Assembly: GCA_965223815.1 (NCBI GenBank)
Contig: OZ245019.1
Location: forward strand, 744,001 to 808,000
Source: HKST-UBA178 sp965223815
Lineage (GTDB): Bacteria > Pseudomonadota > Gammaproteobacteria > Chromatiales > Chromatiaceae
Length of the DNA stretch: 64,000 nt
Direction: 5' to 3'
Shown: piece after piece, positions 54,551 through 63,125 of the stretch
Numbering within the stretch: the first letter of the stretch is position 1
Layout: each line of letters begins with the position of its first letter
Notes under the pieces: model-generated
The model's input: the letters and a program-made list of their open reading frames with translations, nothing else
Databases searched by the model: none
What the model was told of the DNA's origin: nothing
Made by a program: the position numbers and the translations under genes

Positions 54551-54604
54551 GCCAGTAAAACCTCCAATATTATCGGGATTTGGTAGTGGGAAGAGGATGA
54601 AGCC

Positions 54605-55303
54605 TTAGGGCAGGTCAAAGAGCAGGACCTCAGCGCTATCTCGCCCCTCAATCCGCAGCAGTGGCTGATTCTCGATTGCCAGACCGTCACCCCCGCTCAA
54701 TGTTAAATCCTCTGCCTCGATATGGCCGCGAGCAACATGCAGATAACCCCGTCGTCCGGGATCAAACTGGTATACTAGACTTTCCCCTGTTTCCAGCAAA
54801 GTGCCGTAAAGCAAGCCGTTCTGATGAGTGGCGATGGAGCCGTCTCTCCCATCCGGCGAAACCAATAGCGCCCATCTCCCTCGGCGTTGCTCCGGTGAAA
54901 AATGAAGCTGGTCATAGCTCGGCGACACCCCCTGCTTGTTGGGTTCCAGCCAGATCTGCAGAAAATGCACCGGTTCGCTTACTGAGTGGTTGTACTCGCT
55001 GTGGGTGACGCCCGTGCCGGCGCTCATGCGCTGTACGTCACCTGGCCGGATTACTGAACCGTTACCCATGCTGTCCTTATGTTCCAGTGCACCATCGAGC
55101 ACATAGCTGATGATTTCCATGTTGTTGTGACCGTGGGTGGCGAAACCACCGTCGGGGACAACCCGATCTTCGTTGATGACCCGCAGGTTGGAAAAACCCA
55201 TGCGCTTAGGGTCGTAGTAACTCCCGAACGAAAAAGTATGAAAGCTGTCTAGCCAGCCGTGGTTGGCGTGGCCCCGGTCCAATGCTCTTCGGGTCTCCAG
55301 CAT
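54605..55303 (-). CDS. pirin-family protein
   Basis: 232 residues from ATG 55303, preceded by AGGAGAAACGAC. Bicupin fold; the N-terminal cupin holds the iron ligands in HTFSFGSYYDP, THGHNNMEIISYVLDG and THSEYNHS. Bacterial pirins include quercetin 2,3-dioxygenases and regulators of pyruvate metabolism. The divergent LysR gene 175 bases away is its likely regulator, and the flavodoxin-like gene follows it. Confidence 0.9.
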   Translation of the reverse strand: MLETRRALDRGHANHGWLDSFHTFSFGSYYDPKRMGFSNLRVINEDRVVPDGGFATHGHNNMEIISYVLDGALEHKDSMGNGSVIRPGDVQRMSAGTGVTHSEYNHSVSEPVHFLQIWLEPNKQGVSPSYDQLHFSPEQRRGRWALLVSPDGRDGSIATHQNGLLYGTLLETGESLVYQFDPGRRGYLHVARGHIEAEDLTLSGGDGLAIENQPLLRIEGRDSAEVLLFDLP

Positions 55304-55478
55304 GTCGTTTCTCCTGTAGTGTATCGATGGCAATAACATAGTAAAATACTGGGGTAAGATAAATGCCAATTTGGTTAATGGATCATTGCACCAGGCGCAA
55401 AGATAGAGCTAAGTGCCATGCCTCTCTAACAAACAGGATCCGCCGCTGCCTGGTGCTCAAACCGACTCGGACAACACG

Positions 55479-56354
55479 ATGGAAGAACTCGAGGTATTCT
55501 TGGCAGTGGTCGAAGAAGAGGGCTTCAGTGCCGCTGCCAAACGGTTGGGTGCAACGCCCGCTGCGGTGAGCCGCCGCATTAAGGCGCTTGAGCGACGCCT
55601 GGGTGTAAGGCTGCTGCAAAGAACCACGCGCAAAGTCCGGCTGACGGAGACGGGCGATCTCTATTTTCGTGAAGTCAGCAGGATCCTGGGAGACTTGAGA
55701 GGTATCGAGCTGCAGCTGGAAGAGATTTCCGGTCAAGCTACCGGGGAACTGCGGATCGTTGCACCCATGTCATACGGCCAGCGCCGATTGGCGCCTGTGG
55801 TTGCGCGATTCGCCAAAGCTTATCCAAAGCTGCGCATCTCCCTACGCCTGGATGATGGCGAAACCGATGTGGCAAGCGAATGCGTTGACGCCGTTCTACG
55901 TATCGCCTATCCCACAGACTCATCTTTCGTCGCTCGGCCGCTGGCTCCGATCCCGAGATACCTCTGCGCCTCACCCGAATACCTGTTGCGGCGCGGAACA
56001 CCCCAATCCCCTAAAGAGCTGCTGCAACACGATTGCCTGCACTACAATGTGATCTCTGAGCGTGAAGAGTGGACATTCAGCGGTGAAGAAGGCGATGAGA
56101 CTTTCGTGATAAAGGGTGCGTTCTGTAGCAACAACGGCGATGTTCTCGCAACGGCAGCCATGGAGGGGCTGGGAATTTCGCTACTGCCCGAATTCATTGT
56201 CGAAGATGCCATTGCCGATGGGCGCCTGGTGCGCATACTCGCAGAGCGCGAACGTTCCCCGCTGACACTTTCCGTGCTCTATCCGTCGCGGCAGCACCTG
56301 CCAGCGAAAACGAGACTCTTCATCGAGTACATGATCAATGAGTTCGCCGAGTAA
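55479..56354 (+). CDS. LysR-family transcriptional regulator
   Basis: 291 residues; the chosen start is ATG 55479 with weak CTCGGA upstream. The DNA-binding helix-turn-helix is EEGFSAAAKRLGATPAAVSR, then RIKALERRLGVRLLQRTTRK. The effector domain follows, starting LRIVAPMSYGQRRLAPVVA. LysR proteins commonly control a divergent gene; here that is pirin. The ligand is unknown. Confidence 0.92.
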   Translation: MEELEVFLAVVEEEGFSAAAKRLGATPAAVSRRIKALERRLGVRLLQRTTRKVRLTETGDLYFREVSRILGDLRGIELQLEEISGQATGELRIVAPMSYGQRRLAPVVARFAKAYPKLRISLRLDDGETDVASECVDAVLRIAYPTDSSFVARPLAPIPRYLCASPEYLLRRGTPQSPKELLQHDCLHYNVISEREEWTFSGEEGDETFVIKGAFCSNNGDVLATAAMEGLGISLLPEFIVEDAIADGRLVRILAERERSPLTLSVLYPSRQHLPAKTRLFIEYMINEFAE

Positions 56355-56527
56355 TGACCCGAGTGGATGACTCTAAGTAAAATCCCTGAAGCCAAGTGTG
56401 TCGTCGTAAACCGAGTTTCGCCGTCGGCATAAACCGCAGTCACCGGTACCGCATAAGTCAGAGCTTTGATACTCCCAGTCTGTTCGATGCACTGCACACC
56501 AAAATTTTCCAACCACTTCAGCTCCAT
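56279..56527 (-). CDS. small unknown protein overlapping the lysR 3' end
   Basis: 82 residues opening MELKWLENFG with a strong ribosome site (GAGGAGG) before ATG 56527. The last third overlaps the lysR gene on the other strand. The opening nine residues recall LysR N-termini (MxLKWLEDF), but the rest does not continue as a LysR domain. It may be the scar of a lost regulator gene or an unrelated small gene. No function is claimed. Confidence 0.35.
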   Translation of the reverse strand: MELKWLENFGVQCIEQTGSIKALTYAVPVTAVYADGETRFTTTHLASGILLRVIHSGHYSANSLIMYSMKSLVFAGRCCRDG

Positions 56528-56766
56528 GAAGCCTCCTCTATCAATCCTTAAGCTTGATATAGAGAAAGGTAACCAGACCCTGTTTAGGATGAAATGGGCA
56601 GCAAGTCATATCATCTGTAGTATGGGAGTTGGACAGCCGCCGTTTTCACTCTCTGGGCTACGTTTTCGCCTGGTGGCAGAGGCATACAGGCTTTAACCGG
56701 TGTCAATTTTATTAGGTGTGTAAAGCTGCTGTAGCCACTTCTCACGATGGATTTTGATCAATAGCC

Positions 56767-57549
56767 ATGCCGTTGGAATTACTTTCTGGATTTGCTCCGG
56801 TTGCCACCGGTTTGAATGGACCCCAGTTTTTGGTGTTGTCACTGATCATACTGGTTGCTGCGATTATTCGTGGTTACGCAGGATTTGGTTTTTCCGCGAT
56901 TGTGGTTGCGGCCGGCTCCTTGTATATGCCCACCCGAGAAGTCGTACCGCTGGTGCTGATGCTCGAGGTGGTAGCAAGTGTACAGATGGCAAGGCAGGTC
57001 TGGCACGATGTAAATTGGAAACTGGTATTTTGGATTTTAAGTGGATCACTGCTGTTTATACCCATCGGCCAGTCCATCTTACTTTGGATAGCGGTTGAAT
57101 CGATGCGGGTGGTGGCTGCGGTATTACTGTTATCGGCTGTGGTGTTGAATGCGAGCGGAAAAACGATCCCGGTGCGCAGTTCTCCAGGTGGATGGTTTTT
57201 TATTGGAACTGTATCCGGACTAATGAATGGCCTAATGGCGATGGGGGGGATGTGGGGGATGGTTTTACTGCTCGGCTCGGGCATCCAGGTAGTTACTCTG
57301 CGGGCATCGTTGGTCGCTCTGTTTTTCATTACTGATACCTACGCGATTCTGACAGGTACCGGGCAGGGGCTGGTCAATAGTACGATATTTCTGCGTTTCT
57401 TGTGGACATTGCCCGCCCTGTTCCTCGGGGTGTGGCTGGGTTCCCGCAGATTCGACGGAAGCAACGCGAAAACCTACCGGAAGGTAGTGTTGATGGTATT
57501 GGCGGCGTTGGCTATATCACTGCTGATCAAGGCGTTGTTAACGAGTTGA
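56767..57549 (+). CDS. TauE/SafE-family permease
   Basis: 260 residues with about eight hydrophobic helices. The two related halves each open with a short glycine-rich signature: RGYAGFGFSAIVVAAG in the first, GLMNGLMAMGGMWG in the second. The family exports sulfite or sulfoacetate or imports anions; this member is not specific enough to say. There is no linked sulfur gene on the same strand, though a DsrE-like gene lies 215 bases downstream on the other. Confidence 0.85.
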   Translation: MPLELLSGFAPVATGLNGPQFLVLSLIILVAAIIRGYAGFGFSAIVVAAGSLYMPTREVVPLVLMLEVVASVQMARQVWHDVNWKLVFWILSGSLLFIPIGQSILLWIAVESMRVVAAVLLLSAVVLNASGKTIPVRSSPGGWFFIGTVSGLMNGLMAMGGMWGMVLLLGSGIQVVTLRASLVALFFITDTYAILTGTGQGLVNSTIFLRFLWTLPALFLGVWLGSRRFDGSNAKTYRKVVLMVLAALAISLLIKALLTS

Positions 57550-57763
57550 TGCGAATATCGGATGGCAACCTAAGAGCCATAGAAAATGATCCTGTTGACC
57601 GACTCCACTTTTCAACGGCAGAAACCCAGGAGGCTCGGTCTTTCTTGGTTAGTGGTTATCAATGAACGAGGGTAACTCAGGAAGCTTGGGACGCATGGAT
57701 CTCGGCTGTAGTGCCCCATTGATCTATCGGACAACCTGGGTTTGATGAGTTGGTGGAAGTTAG

Positions 57764-58273
57764 CTATTGGGGTTTGCTGACAATTACTAGCAGGTAGCCT
57801 AGGGCGATGTAGTCGTTTATTTGTGCCGGTCCCGATGCGGAGACCTCAACATAGTCTGGAAACGCTTCAGGTGGTACATCGTACCAGGCGGCATGGGTGG
57901 CACAAACATGTACCGGCACCTCGAGATTGCCGCTGAGGTCCTTTACCATCTCATGCACTTCGGGTCTCTTTTCAGCCTCTGCGCGGGTCAGGCCAAACTC
58001 TTCTCTACCGTGGCTGACTACTGCGATCGGCAGATCGGGGAATCTTGCTCTGAGACGCATAGTCTCCTCCCGTATTCTGGGAATCGCCCAGTTGAGGTCT
58101 TGCTTACTGCCTTCTACGAGCTCGAATACGACGCCCTCCGGAGGTTGCTGCCGTGCAAGAATTTCGTCTACAGTGGCCGCCGGCGCGTTCAATGTCAGTA
58201 ACACCAACAGCCAGGCGGCCGCGCGCTTACCACTGAATATCGTACTTAATAGGTTTCGCAAGGGATTACTCAT
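57764..58273 (-). CDS. secreted DsrE-like protein, second type
   Basis: 169 residues. The N-terminal signal (AAAWLLVLLTLNAPAAT) is followed by a DsrE-like domain with LPIAVVSHGREEFGLT and the cysteine loop VPVHVCATHAAWY. It ends IALGYLLVIVSKPQ, the strand seen at the ends of the DsrE-like proteins at 45.9-47.2 kb. One conserved cysteine (VCATH) matches their VCNNT and VACKNT. An exported DsrE fold with a lone cysteine suggests binding of a sulfur compound, but this is not shown. Confidence 0.75.
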   Translation of the reverse strand: MSNPLRNLLSTIFSGKRAAAWLLVLLTLNAPAATVDEILARQQPPEGVVFELVEGSKQDLNWAIPRIREETMRLRARFPDLPIAVVSHGREEFGLTRAEAEKRPEVHEMVKDLSGNLEVPVHVCATHAAWYDVPPEAFPDYVEVSASGPAQINDYIALGYLLVIVSKPQ

Positions 58274-58574
58274 TATGGCGCTGACTCCTCAAGGGGTCAG
58301 AAGTGCCCATAATTATTAATCCTGAGAAAAAAGTAGATGTAACAATATTGAGAAAACAGCATCGCTTTGATGCCCCTGGTAGTAGTGATTGCTCTGCTGG
58401 CGTGCGGAATTCGCGACGGCCGATAACTCATTGAAAATAATCTCAGTTTACGAGGCTTCGGCGGATTATTCGAAGCGTTGCCTGTGCGGGGCAGCCTGAC
58501 TTCCCTCTACAGTGTAAGCGGTGGTGTACAATCGGCCTAAATAGCTGCACAGCGGCAACTACCGGTAATTATCG
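58274..58574. other. divergent intergenic region, nothing recognised
   Basis: 301 bases between the divergent DsrE-like and histidine-phosphatase genes, presumably holding both promoters. No palindrome or hairpin stands out. Confidence 0.4.
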
Positions 58575-59282
58575 ATGTTCACTAACAGCAAGCAAGCCGG
58601 AAGCATAAGAAAAGACCCGAAACCCAGGTCGAAGTCCGGTCGCCGATCTAATTTTATGATCCTGTTGCCGGTTCTGGCATTACTCGTGCTGGGCCGTGCC
58701 ACGGCGGTGGACTCATCAGAGATAACCGGCCGGACTTTGATAGATCAATTGCTCGCGGGGGGCTTCAACATCTATTTTCGACATGTATCGACTGACTGGT
58801 CCCAGGCCGACAGGGTAAGCCGGGCGGGCGATTGGCTTAGTTGCGATCCCGAGCGGATGCGCCAGCTTTCGGATAGCGGCCGCGCCGACGCACGGGCTAT
58901 CGGCAGGGCGATGCGCGAGTTGGGTATTCCAGTCGGCGAGGTGCTGGCGAGCCCCTACTGCCGTACAGTCGAAACCGCACGTCTGATGAACCTCGGTCAG
59001 GTGACGCCCTCGAACGAAGTGATGAATCTTCGTTCGGGCGACTATTTCGGTGGGCGCGCCGCTATCGTTGGCAAGGCTCAAACGTTGTTGGCGACACCGC
59101 CGGCACCAGGCACTAATCGGGTCATAGTAGCGCACGGAAATGTTGCCCGCGAGGCAACACCGGTATATCCGGGGGAGGGTGAGGGCATTGTGTTTCAGCC
59201 AGATGGCAACGGCGGCTTCCGTGTGATCACTCGGATACCGCCGGATCGCTGGGCGCAACTGTTGACCAGCTATACGAACTAG
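58575..59282 (+). CDS. secreted histidine-phosphatase-family protein
   Basis: 235 residues. After a polar, basic start (RKDPKPRSKSGRRS) comes a hydrophobic run (FMILLPVLALLVLG) serving as a signal or anchor. The phosphoglycerate-mutase-like fold follows: the phosphate loop reads FRHVS instead of the usual RHG, then SPYCRTVETARLM and the second catalytic His in VIVAHGNVARE. Both catalytic histidines and the key arginines remain, so activity is possible. The substrate is unknown. It converges on the NHL-repeat gene with a gap of only 14 bases. Confidence 0.85.
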   Translation: MFTNSKQAGSIRKDPKPRSKSGRRSNFMILLPVLALLVLGRATAVDSSEITGRTLIDQLLAGGFNIYFRHVSTDWSQADRVSRAGDWLSCDPERMRQLSDSGRADARAIGRAMRELGIPVGEVLASPYCRTVETARLMNLGQVTPSNEVMNLRSGDYFGGRAAIVGKAQTLLATPPAPGTNRVIVAHGNVAREATPVYPGEGEGIVFQPDGNGGFRVITRIPPDRWAQLLTSYTN

Positions 59283-59296
59283 TGTGGAAATATTTT

Positions 59297-60169
59297 TTAA
59301 TCCAGGCTGTAACGCACAATGCGATCGTTGTAGGTATCCGAAAACCAGATATTCCCGCCGCTGATCTCCACCCCTTCAGGGCGATCAAAGCGGTTTGCGC
59401 CCTTCCCGGGCTTGTCGCCGCCGACAACCTTTAGCAGTTCACCGTCCGGCGCGAGCACCTTGATGCTGTTGCTGTATTTGTCAGCGACATACATACGGTT
59501 GGATGCGTCGAAGTCCTGGTATCTCGGCCCGCGAAAATTGTAGGAAGGGCCGGAGAGGATGCGGGTAATCTCCAGTCTGTGGTCCAATTCCACCATGCGG
59601 TCGTTGTTTGCATCTGCCACCCATACCATTCCTTTACGGTCGAATTCGACATCGTGGGGTGATGAAAAGCCGCCTCTTTCCGCGACCAGCTTACCCTCCT
59701 TGTAAACGACCAGGTTGTTCGATGAGGAGCCGGTGGCAAATACGCGCCCATCAGCATGCACGGCAACACCCTCGGGGCGCCTGATCCGTTCACTCAGCTG
59801 TCCGGTGAGTTGCCATCTGTCTCCAGCCTTTTCATAGATGGCGATTCTGCTGTTGCCGGTATCTGCGACTAGCAGTCTACCCAATGTGTCGAATGCGACG
59901 TCATGAGGCTGGGAAACCTCGCCTTCTGCAAATACGTTGACCTGCCGCAGGGTCTCGGCGTCGAGTATGACAATGCGGTCGTTACCGTTGTCTGCGACAT
60001 AGAGCAGCTTATTGTCGGGTCCAAGGACGATGTCGTGGGGTTCGGAGAAGTGCTCCTCGCTGGCGGTGACATAGCGCATCGTAATTTCTTCAGACGCGGC
60101 CGCAGCGGCGAAAAGCAGTAATAAGAGGGTGGCCGTAGAACAGCATGGTTTTTTCGGATTGGTGCGCAT
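59297..60169 (-). CDS. secreted NHL-repeat beta-propeller protein
   Basis: 290 residues with a signal peptide (TATLLLLLFAAAAASEE). About six NHL repeats follow, each with the pattern xPHDVAFDxxGRLLVADTGNxRIxxY (seen around 45, 90, 140, 170, 205 and 265). The propeller has no enzymatic motif. Such proteins bind ligands or act as peptidylglycine-lyase-like enzymes; the zinc ligands of the latter are not evident. The gene stands alone. Confidence 0.9.
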   Translation of the reverse strand: MRTNPKKPCCSTATLLLLLFAAAAASEEITMRYVTASEEHFSEPHDIVLGPDNKLLYVADNGNDRIVILDAETLRQVNVFAEGEVSQPHDVAFDTLGRLLVADTGNSRIAIYEKAGDRWQLTGQLSERIRRPEGVAVHADGRVFATGSSSNNLVVYKEGKLVAERGGFSSPHDVEFDRKGMVWVADANNDRMVELDHRLEITRILSGPSYNFRGPRYQDFDASNRMYVADKYSNSIKVLAPDGELLKVVGGDKPGKGANRFDRPEGVEISGGNIWFSDTYNDRIVRYSLD

Positions 60170-60673
60170 GCGCGGCTCCCGGATACGGTCTCGATACTTT
60201 ATTGGAAAAGCGAGGTTACAAGGTACTGTGCAACCTGTATTGGACCGGCGATCTGTAACATAAGCGGAAAGCAGGGATATGGAATGTGACCGCCAATTAT
60301 ACGCTCGCTATTCATACTAGTTGATCTTTGAAAAATTCCTACAGTGTTTTTCCTCGAAAAGCCTACGATCAACCCCCTCCCGTATCTCGGACCCATCAAT
60401 ACACAGAATGAGAAAAGAAGTGGGATGGTAGCCAATAGCCCCAAGCCATGGACCCCATGGGGGTGTTAACAGGCCCTAGCTCAAATATAAGCGGTCCTCG
60501 CCTTTACCGAGGCTAAGGTGGTCGCTCTGCGGAATGCCCGTGAGTCCCATTTGGCGTCCTGGGCTGGTGCTCTGCACGCAGAGAATGGCTTGCAGAAAAA
60601 TCAACAAGCCATCGATGCGGCCACCGGTGATGCCGCTTCCACCGGTGACCCAAAGTGCTTGAAAAGATCGCAG
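60170..60673. other. intergenic stretch, nothing recognised
   Basis: 504 bases between the NHL gene's start and the aconitase stop. A plus-strand frame is open near the right end but has no ribosome site or known domain. Two CACCGGTG palindromes lie at about 60622 and 60639, without a T-run; they may form a weak terminator for aconitase. Confidence 0.35.
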
Positions 60674-62953
60674 CTACTTTTCGAGATTGGCTCTAATGAC
60701 GTTCAGAGCAGATCCCGCTTTTAGCCACTCGATTTGCTGGGGGGAGAATGTGTGGTTTGCTTGCAGACTCCAGGTCTTGCCGTCGGGTTGCTTGACCTCG
60801 ATGGTAACCGGCTGACCCGGGGTCAGATTGGCCATCCCCCGCACCGAAATGCGATCGTCTTCCCCAATTCGGTCGTAATCTGCGGGGTCGGCGAAAGTCA
60901 GTGGTAGCATGCCCTGTTTTTTTAGATTGGTTTCATGTATCCGGGCAAAGGAGCGGGCGATTGCCACCAGTCCCAGGCGGAAACGAGGCTCCATGGCCGC
61001 GTGCTCCCTCGAGGAGCCCTCGCCCATGTTTTCGTCTCCAATAACAACCCAGTGTTGGCCCGCTTCATGGTAGGCCTTGGCTATATCGGGGAAGGACTGC
61101 ACTTCTCCGCTAAGCTGGTTCTTGCCGAAACCCACTTCGTATCCTGGGAAGGCATTGACGGCTCCGAGGTAGAGGTTGCCCGAGATGTTCTCCAGGTGGC
61201 CGCGGTATTTTAACCAGGGCCCGGCCATGGAGATATGATCTGTGGTGAACTTGCCCTGGGCCTTTACTAGCAGGGGCAGGTCCTCATAGTCATTGCCATC
61301 CCATGCGGGGAAAGGCCGCAGTAGTTGAAGCCGGTCAGACGTGGGCGAGACGGCAATCTCAATACCCGATCCATCGGCCGGAGGTGCTATGAAAGTCTCC
61401 TCTCCGGCATCGAAGCCGGCGGCCGGAAGTTCAACCCCGACCGGCACCGACAGGGATACCTGCTCTCCGGCATCATTGGTCAGGGTACCGTTTACTGGAT
61501 CGAAGTCGACGCTACCGGCCAGCGCCAGAGCCATCACGGTTTCGGGAGATGTCACAAAGGCCAGTGTTGCCGGATCCCCGTCGTTGCGCTTCGGGAAGTT
61601 CCGGTTGTAGGAGGTGACAATCACGTTTGGTGTGCCGGGTGTACGCTCCGCGGACCTGTCCCACTGACCGATGCATGGACCGCAGGCGTTGGCCAGCACG
61701 GTTGCTCCGAGGGCTTCGAAATCTGCCAGCAGACCATCACGTTCGATTGTTGCCCTTACCTGCTCCGACCCCGGCGTGATCATCAGCTTGGTCTTGAGCG
61801 CCAGTCCCTTGGCCTTGGCTTCGCGTGCAATCGAGGCCGCCCGGGTAATGTCTTCATAGGATGAGTTGGTGCAACTGCCAATCAGCGCGGTGCTAATATC
61901 GAGGGGCCAGCCTTCGCGTTTTGCTTCGGCGCCAAGCGCCCCCACCTCGCGTGCGAGATCCGGAGTATGTGGGCCGTTGATGTGGGGTGTAAGCTTGGAG
62001 AGGTCGATTTCGATGACCTGGTCGTAGTAGTCCGCCGGATTGGCCAATACTTCGTCGTCGGGGCGTAGGTGGTGAGCAACGGCGTCGGCAGCGTCAGCAG
62101 TGGTACTGCGGCCGGTACTCTTCAGGTAGCGGGCGATGGCTCGGTCGTATGCGAAAATCGACGTGGTAGCGCCGATTTCCGCTCCCATGTTGCAGATTGT
62201 GGCTTTACCGGTGGCACTGATGCTCTCGGCCCCCGGCCCGATATACTCGACTATGGCTCCCGTCCCCCCCTTGACGGTCAGAATCTCGGCAACTTTCAAT
62301 ATCACGTCTTTGGGTGCCGACCAGCCGTTCAGTTCCCCCGTCAGATGGACGCCGATCAGTTTTGGGAAGCGCACGTTCCAGGGGAACCCGGTCATCACGT
62401 CGACCGCATCTGCGCCGCCAACCCCTATGGCGACCATCCCCAGGCCGCCGGCGTTCGGGGTATGGGAGTCGGTGCCGATCATCATGCCGCCGGGAAAGGC
62501 GTAGTTCTCCAACACGACCTGGTGGATAATACCGCTGCCGGGTTTCCAGAAACCGCCACCATATTTGGCCGAAATGGATTCTAGAAACTGATAAACCTCA
62601 TCGTTGTTGTCGATGGCCCTCATCAGATCCTGCCTGGCTTCAACCTTGGCCTGGATCAGGTGATCGCAGTGGGTGGTTGTGGGCACCTGAACTTCATTGA
62701 GCCCGGCGGTGTCGAACTGCAGCCATGCCATTTGCGCAGTGGCATCCTGCATGGCCACCCGGTCGGGCCGGAAATCCACATAACTGACTCCGCGCTCCAC
62801 CTCGGCGTCGGGCGAGTCGAGATGATTGGCCAGTATTTTCTCGGCCAGGGTTAGCGGATGCCCCAGCCGGGTTCGCATGGCGCCAACCCGTTGGTCCAGG
62901 GTTGAATAAACACTGTTTACGAGTTCGATGGGGGTTGCGGGGCCGACAGCCAT
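60674..62953 (-). CDS. aconitate hydratase, mitochondrial type
   Basis: 759 residues, from ATG 62953 with GAGGAGCATTAATC upstream. The three [4Fe-4S] ligand cysteines are visible: SCTNSSYED, then ANACGPCIGQWDR. Other active-site blocks are PTTTHCDHLIQ, GTDSHTPNAGG, FTTDHISMAGPW and GEGSSREHAA. The length and the block order match the eukaryotic mitochondrial aconitase clade (about 755-780), not bacterial AcnA (about 890) or AcnB (about 865). It interconverts citrate and isocitrate. It is a single gene with no other TCA gene adjacent. Confidence 0.92.
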   Translation of the reverse strand: MAVGPATPIELVNSVYSTLDQRVGAMRTRLGHPLTLAEKILANHLDSPDAEVERGVSYVDFRPDRVAMQDATAQMAWLQFDTAGLNEVQVPTTTHCDHLIQAKVEARQDLMRAIDNNDEVYQFLESISAKYGGGFWKPGSGIIHQVVLENYAFPGGMMIGTDSHTPNAGGLGMVAIGVGGADAVDVMTGFPWNVRFPKLIGVHLTGELNGWSAPKDVILKVAEILTVKGGTGAIVEYIGPGAESISATGKATICNMGAEIGATTSIFAYDRAIARYLKSTGRSTTADAADAVAHHLRPDDEVLANPADYYDQVIEIDLSKLTPHINGPHTPDLAREVGALGAEAKREGWPLDISTALIGSCTNSSYEDITRAASIAREAKAKGLALKTKLMITPGSEQVRATIERDGLLADFEALGATVLANACGPCIGQWDRSAERTPGTPNVIVTSYNRNFPKRNDGDPATLAFVTSPETVMALALAGSVDFDPVNGTLTNDAGEQVSLSVPVGVELPAAGFDAGEETFIAPPADGSGIEIAVSPTSDRLQLLRPFPAWDGNDYEDLPLLVKAQGKFTTDHISMAGPWLKYRGHLENISGNLYLGAVNAFPGYEVGFGKNQLSGEVQSFPDIAKAYHEAGQHWVVIGDENMGEGSSREHAAMEPRFRLGLVAIARSFARIHETNLKKQGMLPLTFADPADYDRIGEDDRISVRGMANLTPGQPVTIEVKQPDGKTWSLQANHTFSPQQIEWLKAGSALNVIRANLEK

Positions 62954-63125
62954 GATTAATGCTCCTCGGTTGTGCCTTCGGTCAGTGGATGGTTACAACT
63001 CTAGCGTGTGAAAGGACGATACGCTATACAACGAATGGCACCGATCCGAGATCTTGGTATGAAATTGGCGTAGACGCTATGGGAAACCCGGAAATCGTTG
63101 CCAGTCGATATCCGCGCATTTCCAC

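Noticed and set aside
57402..57665. 87-codon plus-strand frame overlapping the TauE 3' end
   Set aside because: Out-of-frame shadow of the permease gene; no separate ribosome site.
60518..60724. 68-codon plus-strand frame before the aconitase 3' end
   Set aside because: GTG start without ribosome site, overlaps aconitase antisense and matches no family.
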